This document shows positions 1-12,022 of a stretch of DNA of 64,000 nt, piece after piece. The position numbers and the translations under genes are program-made. Source of the DNA: Phascolarctos cinereus (Eukaryota; Chordata; Mammalia; Diprotodontia; Phascolarctidae); assembly GCF_002099425.1 (NCBI RefSeq), contig NW_018343979.1, positions 8,506,001-8,570,000 of the forward strand, in the 5' to 3' direction. How positions within the stretch are numbered: position 1 is the stretch's first letter; each line of letters opens with the position of its first letter. The notes beneath the pieces are model-generated. The model searched no databases. It was given only the letters and a program-made list of their open reading frames with translations, and had not been told where the DNA came from.

Positions 1-136
1 CATAACTGGCCCTTTTTAGGCCAGGTACTATGCTGTAGTTCTTAATTTATCTTCTAAGGACCTAGAGTAGCACTTTGCAAGATTCAAATTTAAGGAACAT
101 TGAGTGGGTAACTATACTCAGAGCATTATTTCTGGT

Positions 137-311
137 ATCATAGATTTAGAGCTAGAAGGGACCTCCGAGGTCATCTAGGCCATCCCCTTCATCTTACCTA
201 GGAAGAAGCTGACATCCAAAACAATTGAAAGTCCTGCAGAAAGAAGCAGTATTTGAACCAGGTTTTCTGACTCCAAAACCAGGGATCATTTCACTATGCC
301 ATACTGCTATC
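137..311 (-). mobile_element. MIR3/Ther-type CORE-SINE, antisense
   Basis: Reads as the reverse of a MIR3-like SINE: it opens with the CR1/L3-like tail (atcatagatttagagct), passes through 'gacctccgaggtcatctag' and ends in a tRNA-like head with an antisense B box (tttgaacca). It is strongly diverged and old. Confidence 0.7.
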
Positions 312-387
312 CTGAGATGGCTACAAAGATAGATAAGAAATGATCCTTTGCCCTTGTATAGCTTACCATATTGCTGTTGTTATCCTT

Positions 388-408
388 GTTGCTGCTGCTG
401 CTGCTGCT
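388..408. repeat. (GCT)n microsatellite
   Basis: About seven GCT units directly 5' of the MAR1-type SINE that follows. Confidence 0.9.
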
Positions 409-410
409 AC

Positions 411-640
411 ATGGTTCAGTGGATAGAGTACTGGACCTGGGTCAGGAAGACCTGAGTTCAAACCTAGCATCAGATACTTACTAGCTATGTGACCCTGGGC
501 AAGTCACTTAACCCTGTTTGCTTCAGTTTCCTCATCTGTAAAATGATCTGGAGAAGGAAATGGCAAACCATTCCGGTATCTTTACAAAGAAAACCCCAAA
601 TGGTGTCAACAAGAGTTGGACGCAACTGAACAACACCAAA
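411..640 (+). mobile_element. MAR1-type marsupial SINE, sense, near full length
   Basis: tRNA-derived head with an A-box-like 'tcagtggatagagtac' and a B-box-like 'gagttcaaac'. A CORE-like 'aagtcacttaaccctg' follows, then the marsupial 3' part 'gagaaggaaatggcaaacca' and an ending 'caactgaacaacacc'. The antisense copy at 20440-20673 shows the same module order. Short open frames across it are chance. Confidence 0.85.
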
Positions 641-754
641 TATAATGTGAACTACATTGAAACACATATGAGTGCAAAGCATTCTGTGGAGCCTCAGGAG
701 GAAAAGATGGTTTCTAACTGGGAAAATCCAAAAAGGTTAATATTTCAGCTAGAT

Positions 755-955
755 CTTAGAGACTGAGACAGTGCTAGAAGGTACCTTAGAAGCCACTGAG
801 TCCAATCCCTTCATTTTACAAATAAACAGATTGAATCATAGAGAAAGTAAATGACTTACCTGGATCAAATAGCTAATAAGTGTCTAAGGTAGAACTGCTA
901 CCTAGAAATTCTTAACTCCAAGTCCAGTATCCTAGCCACTACACCATACTGTCTC
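755..955 (-). mobile_element. MIR3/Ther-type SINE, antisense
   Basis: 'ccttcattttacaaataaac' followed by 'agtccagtatcctagccact' matches the reverse of a MIR3-type SINE. Old and diverged. Confidence 0.6.
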
Positions 956-994
956 TTCTTTTACCAAGTTCTGAACATTTTAAGACAACTGAAA

Positions 995-1172
995 ATTTCA
1001 TAAGATCTTAATTCTAAGAGCTAGCAGGAACTTTAGAGAACACCCAATCTTTCATTTTACAGATGAAACAGTGAGACCAAGAAATAAATTAAAAGACATG
1101 CTCAAGATCATATTGGCAATGAACATCAGAGACATATTTTGAACTCAGAGCCAAAATTCTTTCCACTGTCTA
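995..1172 (-). mobile_element. MIR3/Ther-type SINE, antisense
   Basis: Second antisense MIR3-like copy in tandem orientation with the one before: 'cattttacagatgaaacagt' then 'ttgaactcagagcc'. Diverged. Confidence 0.6.
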
Positions 1173-1496
1173 AGAAGTCCGTAAGCCTAAGAAGCATGTA
1201 CCCATGCTCTCTAAGAAGTACAGAATAATTACCACTCCTTGTAGTCTCATACTTTTAGAATCCACATGTACGTCTTTCTATAAAGCATTTGAATGTTTAT
1301 GTTTAAGTTTTATTTGTCTAGCTTCCCTGTTATAAGTCCTTTAAGAACAGGAAAAATTTGGAAAAACTATCATATAAGCTAGTATAGAGTAAATATAGAG
1401 CATGATGATGATGATGATGATGATGATGATCAAGAGGAAAGAAGATTCCTTAACCTGTTTGATAACTGGCTGTAATGAATAAACAACCCATCCTAT
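1173..1496. repeat. (GAT)n microsatellite in otherwise unassigned DNA
   Basis: A clean (ATG)n run of about ten units lies at 1402-1430. The rest of the interval shows nothing I can assign. Confidence 0.8.
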
Positions 1497-1770
1497 CAGG
1501 AAGCTCTTCCTTATCTAACTGAAATCGTTCCTGCTATGTTTTAAGTTCATTTCCTCTTGTTCCATCTTTATGGATGGAAAACAGATGGACACTATCTCTC
1601 ATCAAACAGATCTCTTTTAATAACTTGAAGAAAGTTAATACATTCTTTTTGTCTAAATAATGCTAATTTTGCTAACCTTTATTACTTATGTTTTCTACGT
1701 TTCAATAATCTGTGGCATTTTTCTGGGCTTTCTCTTGTTCTACCTTTAGAACTATAATGCCACTAATGTG
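1497..1770 (-). mobile_element. CR1/L3 LINE 3' region, antisense
   Basis: Reverse of the CR1/L3 3' segment: 'gctcttccttatctaa' then 'tttcctcttgttccatc', and a diverged 'cttgaagaaagttaat' block. The order agrees with better preserved antisense copies at 45748 and 50530. Confidence 0.6.
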
Positions 1771-2079
1771 CTGGCTAGGTGTGAAGTTGCCACATTAATC
1801 CCACCACTCTGTTGAATGCTTCTAATAGTTTCTCAATGACAATCACAGCTAAGTCCAGCTGGCTATTTAAATTCTGCTTTCATATGACACTGTAGAGGCT
1901 GACTTTCCTTTGAATTACTTGGAACTGAATTTATAAAATCTCATTCCCTGACTTCTTTTTCAATTATTCCTTCAGCTTCTTATGAGCTTTTTTGCCTTCG
2001 TTCTTTCTACTCCTCATGAGTCACTAAAGAGTTCTCTGCTCTTTTCCCTTTTATCTTTGTTTTGAGTAATCACATCTGT
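1771..2079. other. Unassigned DNA
   Basis: I see no gene, RNA or recognisable repeat. It abuts the 3' end of the antisense L1. Confidence 0.4.
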
Positions 2080-4315
2080 TCTTTTTTAAAGGTTTTTTTC
2101 TGATAACTTTTGTAGCTACATCACCATCACTTCTAAGTAAAGCCCTCTATCCAATGAGCCTTCCCTTGTAACAAAGAAGAGAAAAAGTTAAGCAAAACCA
2201 AGGGACATATTCACCTTATTTGTCCATATCCAGAGATCCCACTTTGACAATGAAATTTCTTCATCGCTTTCCCTGAGCCAAGATTGGTTTTTGTAAAGAA
2301 TCTACATTTTATTACTCTTTAGTTTACATTGTTTGGTCCTGGCACATATTGTTTTCTATATTTGGCTTACTTTGCCCTATCTTGACTAACAGTATTCTTC
2401 CTATGGATCTCTGCATTCCTCGTATTAGTTATTTCTTATAACACAACAATGTTGCATAATATTCATGTACTAGCATTTATTTAGCTATTCCCTAATCAAT
2501 TGATACTCACTTTGTTCCTAGTTCTTTATTACTTCAGATGCTACTATAATAATTTTGGCGTATATGAGATCTTTTTTTTGTTCCTGACCTTCCTGGGGGT
2601 ATATGCTTAACAATGGAATTGCTAGGTCAAGGGGTATAATGATTCTAGTCACCCTCTTCGCATAATTCCAAAATAGTTGGACCATGTCCTTTCAACATTA
2701 AGTATTTCCATCTCTTGTCATGGTTGCCAGTTTACTGAGAGTGAAGTGAAACCTCAGAGTTTTAATTTGCATTTCTAATATTAGTTACTTAAAGCAATCA
2801 TTTGTATGGCTGTTAATAGTTTGTAATTCTTTCAAGAACATTTTGTTTAAAAAAATATTTAATGGATTTTCTATTAAGGAATGATAATCTTATCCATGTA
2901 TATTAATTCACTTTAAATTTTAAATATAAAATATTTACCCAAGACTTTTGATACAAATTTTTTTTCCTAATCAATAGTTTCCCTTACCATTCTAGCAACA
3001 TTAATTGTGTTGGTGCAAAAACATTTTTTATTTTGTCTAATTTAAACTCTTTTATCTTTTTGCAGATGTAGGGGAAAGAGCACTAGAAATGGAGTCAGAG
3101 GACCTCCATTTATATCTCAGTCCTGCTTCAAATCCTAAGTTTGCCATGTGTGACCTTGACCATGCCTCCAACCACCCTGGGCCTCCTTTTCCTCATAAGC
3201 AAAAGAAGGTTAGGGCGGAGAACCTCTAAAATCCTTTCCAAGTCTAAATCTATGATCCTAAGATGCTATGATTCCCTGATCTCTGTTTATTTAAGAATTC
3301 TTCTCTTCACCGATATTTTTATGACATTATCTTTTATATTTAAGTCATGTCGTTTTGGAACCTGTGTGCAGTGTAAGATGTTGGCCTAAGTCTCAATTTG
3401 GCCAAACTGCTTTTAACTTTTCCCAGCAAATCTCTTTGAAAAATGGATTCCTTTCTCAAGGAGTTTGTTGTTGGATCCATCTAAAACAGAGCCACGAAAT
3501 TAGAATGTTTTTAATTCTTGCTTTTCTAGTTTGTTCTACAGATTTACTCAAGCACTATATAAATGCTAGCTGTCATTGTTTTCTATTTTTTTTCTAGCAG
3601 CAAATAGTTTTCATGATTGTTTTTAAGACAGTTTGAGGTTTATAAATGATATTCTCTCTTTGTTAACTTTTTTATTATTTCCCTGGAGATTCTAGACTTT
3701 TTGTTACTCTAAATGAATTTTGTTATTTATTTAGGTTAGTTATATAAAATAACACCTTGGTACTTGAATTGTTATCATAGTGAATCTGTAAATTGATTTA
3801 GGTAGTATCCTCATTTTTTCTTGCATTGGCATGGTCCAAAAGTAAGCGTGAATATCCCTCCAATTATTTGTCTTCTTTTACTCCTGAAAAGAATGTTTTA
3901 TAATTACATTTAAGTCTTGAGTATGCCTTGATAAACTGCCTTCCAGGTGTTTTATTCATTTTGGAGTTATTACAAATGGAATTTCTCTTTCATAATTTCT
4001 TCCTGGTTATTACTATAGTATATGAATGCTATTGCTTTTTGTGAATTTATAGTGTCCTGCTACTTTACTAAAAAGCTTGTCTCAATTAGAAAATCTCAAA
4101 GAACCAGCAAACTAAATTATTGCATCACCTACAAGTAAGCATAATATTGTAACCACTTTGATAATATTTATGGCTTTTAATTTCTTTTTCTTGTTATTTT
4201 AATGACTATTACTCTGTAACTATATCAAATAATAATGGAGAGGAGGATTTTTGTTTTCCCCATGTTTTTAATGGTAAAGTTTCTAGTGTTTCTCCACTGC
4301 AAATAATAGTACCTT
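2080..4315 (-). mobile_element. L1 LINE, antisense: 3' end and ORF2-side sequence, split by a SINE
   Basis: On the + strand it reads as reverse L1. First come 3'-end phrases ('aacaatggaattgctaggtc', 'ttgcatttctaatattag') also found, diverged, in the L1 at 22051. From about 3650 it reads as reverse ORF2-side DNA ('tatttccctggagattct', 'tgaattttgttatttatt', 'aatttaggtagtatcctc', 'atggaatttctctttc'). A MIR3-type SINE sits at 3066-3285, so the L1 predates it. A short MIR-like 3' tail may also lie near 3545-3600. No intact frame; an old, 5'-truncated LINE. Confidence 0.8.
3066..3285 (+). mobile_element. MIR3/Ther-type SINE, sense, inside L1
   Basis: 'gaaagagcactagaaatgga' head, degraded B box, 'ggcctccttttcctcataag' and the CR1/L3-like tail ('aagtctaaatctatgatcc', 'gctatgattc'). 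L1 sequence continues on both sides, so this is a nested insertion. Confidence 0.8.
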
Positions 4316-5080
4316 TTGGTTTGACTCAGTTTCCCTGACCCCAGGGGCATAAAAAATGCCTACCAACATGAAGTCATAAATTCTTCGACTTGATAGATTT
4401 CTAAAGACCATGAGTCACCATAGCATGTCTGATGGATGACCAGATTCTTTTCCACACAGAGGTGAGAGGGATTGCAGCAATAGAAGCGCCGTCATATTGT
4501 TGTTGCATATTTTTGCTGTGTTAGGGCAAAGCAAATCTCCTTTTGTTAGCTATTCAATGACTTATGAGTGCCTCATTTCATCCTAACATCAAACCTGAAC
4601 TAAGAGAGAGCTGGTGTTAGAACACATTGTTGGTATGGAGAAGGGAGTTGGGAGGGAACTCAGAATTAGATATAGACAGCAGTGTTTATAAATATTTTGA
4701 GCAATTTTTCTTTTCATCCCTTGAATTTACTTCAGACCAATCAATAGGAGTTAATCAAAGTTATTTTAGTGCTGCTACCAGAATCACATAGGCTGAGTAT
4801 TAGAGGAATAGTCAAGACTAAGCACATCCAACTTCACAGAGTCAGATTAGTGTAGCTCTTATAAAAGGGCTAAAAGTAAAAGTATTTACTGTAAGAGCAC
4901 ATTAAAAAAAATAATGATAATCTCCCTCATTAATGTAGGGAACATTCTCCTACAAATACACACATTATCAGGAAGAGGGTATATACAGAGTTCACAAGTG
5001 GCGAGGCATACATGTAGGAAATTCATGTGGTCAAGGCAACTTACCAGGGTGTCACTGGTCCCCCTCATGCCATAGATGGA
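4316..5080. other. Unassigned, repeat-poor DNA
   Basis: No gene or named repeat recognised. A TATA-like 'cttataaaagggc' near 4858 has no supporting exon downstream. Confidence 0.4.
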
Positions 5081-5118
5081 CAGATAGATAAATAGATAGA
5101 TGATAGATAGATAGATAA

Positions 5119-5172
<54 letters not shown>

Positions 5173-5246
5173 GATAGGTAGATATATTATATATTATATA
5201 TTATATTATATTATATATATTATATATTATATTATATATATTATAA
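5081..5246. repeat. (GATA)n microsatellite followed by AT-palindrome repeat
   Basis: GATA units with interruptions run to about 5175, followed by alternating 'atattatat' AT-rich repeats that could form cruciforms. Confidence 0.95.
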
Positions 5247-6324
5247 CACCCTCAGGCTGTTGCTGGGATGTATGTGTGACTCCAATGCTTGTTCATGGTC
5301 TCCACTATCTCTAGCTAAAATCTTGGCCAAAAGTACTGCTACTGTCTTTCAAAAAGAACTAAAAAACCCATATACCAAGAGCAGTAGGAACCCTGGTTCT
5401 GGGGCCTTACACTCCCAATAAGATGCCAATTCCAGGCACATCAGATTCTCAACTCATCTTCACAACTGGACTTCATGGACTGGATGTTTTTCCTGCGTTT
5501 CTATAGCAAGATGCCATTGCTGATGGAAAGAGAGGAAGAAGAAGGAACTTTTTTTCTCCCTCTATTTGCACTCTGCTACAAATGTTTCAGTGAGTTGACT
5601 ATCTTGACTCTATCAAGTTTTTTTAACTTAGTCTCTCTAATTTGCCCACATCAAGGAATACGTGCAAGGAATCCTGTGGCTATAGTATGCAAATGGGCCA
5701 CTCAGCATCTGATAAACTTTCCAGGTACAAATGGGCCTCAAAGTCTCACACCTTTACGTTGGGAGAGGGGGGTTCAGAGTACTCATTTTATCAGAGGTCA
5801 CTGATCAAATGCCCCCTACTCTACTACTTAGGTGAAAGTGTTTCACTTTTTCTCTTTTAAGACAATCTTTTTTTTTATGATTAATTTTGCTTAGACTAAT
5901 TTTATATTAGTATATTCTCCCAAAGGTTTCTCTCTCCCGCTCTTACTTATCTACTTGGCATCAAGTTCCTTTAATTTATTCATATCTTAATATGAATATT
6001 ATTTGTTTATTTATTTTCCCATGTTTCCTTCAAAATCGTCCCCTTCTCAGCTTCTTTGTTTAGATAATGTTCATTTGCAGTGTCCTTTTCCAAGAAGTTT
6101 TCATTTACTTTGCCTTCCTCATTTCTATCCCCTTCTTATCTATTCCAAATCCCATTCCTGACTGATACCACTAATGAAAAAATGTGTCAAGAAAAAGGAA
6201 AGTCATAAACTTGTTCAGTGAAATGATTTATAGTAAAGAAGTAGCACATTCAGTCTCTACCATCCTTAAAAGTATACAGAAATCCCCATCAGAATCTCCA
6301 CAGAAGTAATCCTTTACTCCCCCT
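5247..6324. other. Unassigned DNA with chance open frames
   Basis: Includes a 109-codon + frame (5475-5804) and an overlapping 72-codon one. Neither has a recognisable domain or splice context, and I regard both as chance. Confidence 0.4.
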
Positions 6325-6500
6325 TATAAGCTATATGACCTTGGAAAAATCACCTAATTTTTCATTGTTTCCTCAACTCTAAAGTGAGAATAATGTCTGG
6401 ACTAGCTATCTCCACAGGGTGTTGTGAGGATTCAACGAGATAATGTATGTATTTTGAAAACCTTAAAGTGCCATAAAATGTCAGGTATACAGATTATTAT
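6325..6500 (+). mobile_element. MIR-type CORE-SINE, sense
   Basis: 'ctatatgaccttggaaaaat', then 'gttgtgaggattcaacgaga' and an ATT-rich tail after 'aaagtgccataaaatg'. This is the usual MIR module order. Confidence 0.7.
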
Positions 6501-6609
6501 TATTTATACTTTTCCCTCTAGTAACATCCCATTAAATAAAATTTAAAACTATTTTGTATTCAATTATCTTATTTTAAATTTCTGCTTATGTATTAGCATA
6601 GGACTATGA

Positions 6610-6842
6610 GTGAAGAAGCATAGGGGAATTCCCATGGTGGAAACTCCCCACTACAGAATGGAGAACTCTCTCCCTAATGCAGGTAACAAACTGCCCATTA
6701 TACAGAAGACAAGCCCTGGGGATTTAGGGAGAGGTTAAGGCATTGAGAGGGTAAGTGACTTGCCCAGGTACAGTCTGTGTGAACCCAAGTCTCCCTGATT
6801 GAAAATTGAGCATGCTATTCACAAGGCCAGGATGCCTTTCAT
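6610..6842 (-). mobile_element. Possible copy of the 'SINE X' family, antisense
   Basis: 'tggaaactccccactaca', 'cctaatgcaggtaac' and 'gtaagtgacttgccca' follow the order seen in the better copies at 18968 and 11848. Strongly diverged, so the assignment is tentative. Confidence 0.35.
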
Positions 6843-6899
6843 AATTATTAAGACTGAAACCATAGTATTCCCTACTATTTTCCCTCGCTAGGGTGTAGC

Positions 6900-7040
6900 A
6901 TTTCTAGTACATTATGTATTAGAAGGTAAACTCCCTGAAATTAGGAACTATTTCTTTTTGTCTTTGAATAAGTCCTTACCACTTTGCATGGTGCTTTGCC
7001 TTTAGTAGGTAACAAATATATTCGTTCATTGAGTTATTAG
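6900..7040 (+). mobile_element. L2 LINE 3' end, sense
   Basis: 'aaggtaaactccctgaaatt' then 'tttagtaggtaacaaatata' and 'cattga' match the terminal part of L2, where it ends without a poly(A) tail. Confidence 0.65.
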
Positions 7041-7204
7041 GCATTTATGGACTAAGGAGCTCTAAGTTTAAATTCAATTAATTCAACTCAACAACTAATT
7101 TACAAGTTAATGTTTAGACCACCCTCTATTTGAAAATTAGATGATGCCCCTAATCATTGGACACAGTATAAATATGAATAATTGCACTGAAGTAGCCAGA
7201 GTGA

Positions 7205-7375
7205 TATGAAACAGTGTGGTATAGCAGATAGGGCACTAGATTTGGAGTCAGAAAGACCTACATTCAAAATATGCCTCAGACACTTACTAGCCCTGTGGCA
7301 GACATTAGGCAAGTCATTTAATCTCATTGCCCCTCAATTTCCTCATCAGCAAAACGAAGGAGTTCAAAAGAGAAA
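7205..7375 (+). mobile_element. tRNA-derived marsupial SINE, sense
   Basis: 'gtggtatagcagatagggca' head, 'cctcagacacttactagc', 'aagtcatttaatctc' and 'cctcatcagcaaaacgaagg'. Diverged. Confidence 0.7.
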
Positions 7376-7479
7376 TTAGAATTAAATATTCATAGTCATA
7401 TAAAGGCATCTGAAAAGCCTTAGTTCAGACATACATGTGTGCATATAAGCACATACAACAGTGTCAGAAGGTGAAGATG

Positions 7480-9210
7480 GAGCACAACGAAAACTAAGAA
7501 AAGGGCATTTGTTTTAACAAACCATTGCTAACCTTGGCAAGAACAATTCCAGTTGAGTACAAGGGATCGAGAAATGAGAAGAGGGGTGAAGTATAGGCAG
7601 TAAAAACAAGTAAGTCTTTCTAAGAGGTTGTCTGTGAAAAGGAGGCAAGATTAGGATGGCAGCTCAAAGAGACAGGAGGACCAAGTAAAGGTGGTGTTGG
7701 CTGTTTGTTTTTCCAAAGGAGTTGGAAAACAAAACATGTTTGTGGAAAGCAGGAAAAGAGAGAGAAAAAAATGAAAGAAAATGATCCAGGGAACAAGGTC
7801 CTAGAGGAGATTAAAAGACATGGAATACAAGCCACAAAGTGAAGTTTCTCTCAGCAAAGACAAAGTCCACCTCTTCCTCCAAAACTGAAACAAAAGAGGA
7901 GAAAATGGAGGGTGATGTAGAAGGATGTTCCGGTGCCAAGTAGCCAAGCTGAGATGCCCTACTGAGAGGAAGCAAGGATAAAGTGGTTTTAGGGGGCTTG
8001 GAGAGAAAGGTTTGTAATTGCTCCGGTGAGGAGTGTGAAAGAAAGTTCACCAGGGAAGAATTGAAGGTTTTCCATATAGCACAGAGGATCTAATGGAGAT
8101 TAGATAACATAAATTTCTAGTGCCCTTAGGCTGCAATGCTGAGTGACTTTCTCCAGCAGTACTCATTAGCACATGAGTAGGATAGAAGAAGGTGAATGAG
8201 AAGCTTAATCCAGGTTGACTACAGGAACTCTGGCATAGTAAAAGGGCAAAGGAGTCTGGGCGTGTGTGTGTGGGGGTGGATATCAGGGAGGTCATTGTAT
8301 AGCTGAATTGATTAACTATATGTTGTAGACTGAGCAAAGTAGAGCATAGTGAAACCAAAGCAGGGGTGATATACTAGGAGGGTAGGAAGGAGTGGAAGGA
8401 CTGCAGGTCTCAGTGAGGGTTATTAGGAGGGTTAGGAGGAGAGAGGAAGGAGAGACAGGACAGAAAATTATCGGAATGAGGAATTTAAGGATTAAAAAGC
8501 CTGGAGTTTAAATTTTTTTCATAGTTCATTGTTATGACCATCCCTGTAGGTAGCTGAAGTGAAGGTATAAGTCACTTAAGGCAGTAAGTGAACTGAGAAG
8601 ATAGAGGAGTTTAAAGAGAAACTAACAAGTATATTGAAGTCCACAATAATGAGGGCAGGGGCTAGGGATAAGAGAAAGAACACGGACCCAAGGTACATGC
8701 AGAATTCCTTAAAACAGAAAAGAGGATGCCCTGGAGCCTGACGCATAACAAAAATAACTATCAGAACCTGATGATGGAATGAACCTGGAAGGATGGTTGC
8801 TGGGTGATACAGAGGGGTCTGGATGTAATAGACCCAGTGTCTCAAAGGATCATGAGAGAAGAAGCAACTAACACTGGAAAGGAAACACAGGAATACCAAG
8901 ATTTTAGAGAAAACCATGAAGATAGATAGTTTGAAAAGAAGATGAAGATGAAGAAAAGTTAACCATTAAATTGGAATTCAAGAGAATGTAAAGAGGGGAA
9001 GGTAGAAGAAGAAAGGGACTAGGGAATGGAAGAAAGAGCTGGATGGAAACAGAACACAGGAAGAGGTAGCAGAGGAAGTTGCGGGGGGTTGGGGAGGTAA
9101 GAACTGTTCTTCCACAATTTTTCGAAACACCAAAAGGCACTGTCAAATGACACTGGATGAACTAGTCTTAAACTAAGCATGAGGCAATGAGATAAGTTGA
9201 TCTTCTTAAT
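7480..9210 (-). mobile_element. L2-clade LINE, antisense, endonuclease to pre-RT region
   Basis: Minus-strand frames carry L2-like endonuclease and linker protein: 'PALIIVDFNILVSF' (compare the GDFNIHV core of apurinic-type endonucleases), then 'THTRPDSFALLLCQ' and 'GTRNLCYLISIRSSVL', and finally a segment like the linker before the reverse transcriptase. The pieces keep the order expected of L2 read backwards but change frame, so it is inactive. The sequence is purine-rich on +, typical of reverse L2. The name L2 rather than another CR1-superfamily LINE is an inference. Confidence 0.55.
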
Positions 9211-9899
9211 AAGCATACTGATTCAAGCATTAGCTTTGGAGAACTGGTCTTGTCTTCATGACTCATGCTTTTTCAAATAGCATCTGAATAGGAAAAAGAT
9301 GAGATTGGGAATTCAATCTTGTAATTTGAGGTGTCAGATATTTTAATGTAAAGGGCAAGGGATCCTAAATGCTGTGAGTCAAATTATTGTTGGTTTGCTT
9401 AAATCCTCATGTTTTATATAGAGCTATTGGAATTGAGCTTTTTCATATGGTTTCTGTCAAGTTTGTTGTTGAGTTGTTTTTTTTTAATAGTGTCAGAATT
9501 TCATGGCTCCAGGGATTATTGAGCTTTCCAAATTAGGCCTTGTACTACAAACATAAATGAGGGAAGTTGCAAAATTATTTGACAATTCCAATGGTGAATA
9601 TGTGTGGCCTGATGCCTTTTGTGAATTGATTGTATTTGGTCCTTCAGATTCTACTAGGTTCTACTAGGGCATTACCTAAAGTTTTAAGAGTTTTCTGTCT
9701 TGCAAATGGAGAGCTGGAAAATAAAAGGAAATAATCATGTTAACCTGAAAAAGCATAATTGGTTCTAAGCAAAACTCTTCTAATTTGGTGTGTACATATG
9801 GATGTGAGGCCCAAGGTTAAGCAAGGTGAATATAGCTAGTTCTGATGATTAATATGGGTCCTAAAAGAGACTAACATAAGATATAGCCTCTACCTATTT
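9211..9899. other. Repeat-poor, single-copy-looking DNA
   Basis: No repeat or exon recognised. Many A/T-rich words such as 'caaattattgttggtttg' and 'gaattgattgtatttgg' give it the texture of conserved noncoding DNA, but nothing specific can be claimed. Confidence 0.35.
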
Positions 9900-10464
9900 G
9901 ATTCCAACCCCTCCCCCAACATCTCCCTGGTAAGTAAAACAATATGTTGACCAGTCCTGATTGCCACTCAACACAGTGATAGCCAACTGGGCCCCAACAA
10001 GAATTAGATAGCTTATTTTCCCCAAGGGTGATGGCCACCTGGAGGAAAGATTAGCACTCCTGCACTCACCTTGACAAGGGGAGGCCTAATACCCTATCAT
10101 TGCTGAGACTTTCACATCTGGTACCGATACCAAATCCTTTCTCACATCTGCTACCAATAGCAATTCTTCCCTCAGGATGCCATAAATTTGGTTTATCCAA
10201 CCCTTAGTCCAAGCTGCTGACCCCAAACTTGGCCACCACATTGGTCAAGGTGGGCTCTCAAGTCCCCCAGTATGTTCAACTGAATAACAGAATTTTTTTA
10301 AAAAGGTATTGTCCTTGGCTTCTTCTTCTCCTTCTAATGAGTGAAACCTGAAGTACGTGAAACTGATCTTAGAATAAGTAAAAGATTCTCTAACCTTCAA
10401 AGACAGAGCCTCAAACTCTATAGACTGCCTCCTCAGAAATTTTCGTGTTTCCAAGAATCATGAT
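9900..10464. other. Unassigned DNA with a 30-bp tandem duplication
   Basis: Two adjacent 30-bp copies lie at 10111-10140 and 10141-10170 (both containing 'tcacatctg', then 'taccg/aata'), about 22 of 30 matching. The rest is moderately GC-rich and could be part of an unrecognised old repeat. Confidence 0.45.
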
Positions 10465-10900
10465 ACATTTTCATTCATTCACAAAGCTTTTATAAAGGCC
10501 TTTGGGGAAATATAAAAAAGTGTAGTCCCCACCTTCAGCAAGCTTACAATTCATTTGAAGAGACAAAACATATAGACTTGAAAGAACTACAGAACCATTA
10601 TAAATCAACAGATGGACAAGTATAAGATAGTATAGTAAAAGAGTGATCAAAGTTGAGTCAGTTTAGTTTTCAGGTGATGAATTATAGGAGGACAGGTAAA
10701 TAATATGGAGTGCAATACCAGAACTCTTTTGAATTTAAGCATGATGGGAAAGAGGACAGGGGAATTACTGGAGGAATGGAATGCATTACGTATTAGGGAG
10801 TGTGACTAAGGAATGAGAAGTAAGAAGGCAAGACAGATCTAAAATAGTGATATACTTGATGAAAGATTGAGAAATATGAAAGATAAACGTGCACAGTAAA
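10465..10900 (-). mobile_element. L2 LINE 3' region, antisense
   Basis: 'tcattcattcacaaagcttt' at the terminal end, then 'agcaagcttacaattcattt' and 'gacaaaacatatagac'. Downstream there are 'gggaattactggagg'-type phrases, as in the copy at 60486. Confidence 0.6.
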
Positions 10901-11847
10901 TTAATGTGGTACTCCCCAAACACAGCTCCTTCAAGAAAAGAAAATAAGAATTCAGAATATTGATAGAAGATTTTGTTAAAAATTACTAAAGATAATATTT
11001 ATGTTATATAAAGCTCTGTAAGACCAAATTTATAATATTGCAGGATATTAAGTATGATTCTACATGAGGTATAGGACATGGGATTGTCTTTTTTATGTTA
11101 TGCACTGACCTAAAGGTTTAGATTTTGTTTTTCATTTTGTTTTGTTCTGGTTTTTTGGGTTCCATGAAGTTTCATATTGGGAAAATCTTGAAGAGATTCA
11201 ATCAATTTAAACTTGGATCAAAGGTAAAGGACATTTATCCACTGCATTTTATTTAAATGTAACATACTAGAGACTTGAGGAACCCTGGTAAGGTAATTTG
11301 TCTTGGGCCAGGAAAAAAAAATCATTCTAGGTTGCTTAAGGAAATAATAACAGGCAGGCTCCCTGTGTAGGCAAAGCACAGCTGCTAACACTTTAACCAG
11401 TGTAGAAAAATTAATTGGCAAACCTAGCCACAAATTTGCTTTGCGTATCAAAGGAAAAAAATTTTTTGCTGTTTGGAAGATAACTTAAGGAATCGAAGCT
11501 CATTTGCCAGGTTAGTTGCCAGTAGCAGATTCTTCAATACGAAGCAGACCTATGAGGCTGTAGTTTTCTTATTAGACTAAACCCATTATTAAAATACTGA
11601 CTAGTTTTGAGTGTTGACTTTTCCGGCATCCTGCTACAATTTAAATATAGGATGGGTTTCAGAGACTCTGGATATCCTCAACGCCTCCAGGTTCAATGTG
11701 GGATTTGGGTAATTGTAGCTATACAGCTATATCTCAATGTGTAGTAGCAATTCTAACAACAAACCAGTTAGGATCTATAAATCAGAGTTTAGGGAAAGGG
11801 TTGGGGGGAGATAGAGACTAGACCTGTTATTTCATTAGATGAGGAAG
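10901..11847. other. Unassigned AT-rich DNA
   Basis: Nothing recognised. The 77-codon minus frame at 11218-11451 has no domain I know. Confidence 0.35.
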
Positions 11848-12022
11848 ATCTCTCTACCAACAAAGGTCAACAAAGTCTCTGAATCTTAAAGATTGATCTA
11901 GAATGATGAGTGGTTGTGAGTTTCCAAAGGTCACACAGCCAAGATGGGTCAGAGGTAGAAGGTGAACTCAGGTCTTCCTAGCTCTGAGGCCAGTTCTCTA
12001 TCCACAGTGCGTCACTGCCTTC
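11848..12022 (-). mobile_element. 'SINE X' family copy, antisense
   Basis: 'agacctgttatttcatt', 'tctctctaccaacaaaggtc', 'aaaggtcacacagccaag' and an antisense tRNA-like end 'tgaactcaggtcttcc'. It shares its non-tRNA part with the copies at 18968, 31360, 33185, 35340 and 53140. Confidence 0.65.

Noticed and set aside
1402-1430. Spaced short repeats considered as a CRISPR-like array
   Set aside because: Simple GAT microsatellite. The window is from a mammal and shows no spacer structure anywhere.
5475-5804. 109-codon plus frame
   Set aside because: No domain, splice context or composition supporting coding; the overlapping 72-codon frame is equally open.
11218-11451. 77-codon minus frame as a possible small gene
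   Set aside because: No recognisable family, no promoter or splice context; length within chance for this composition.
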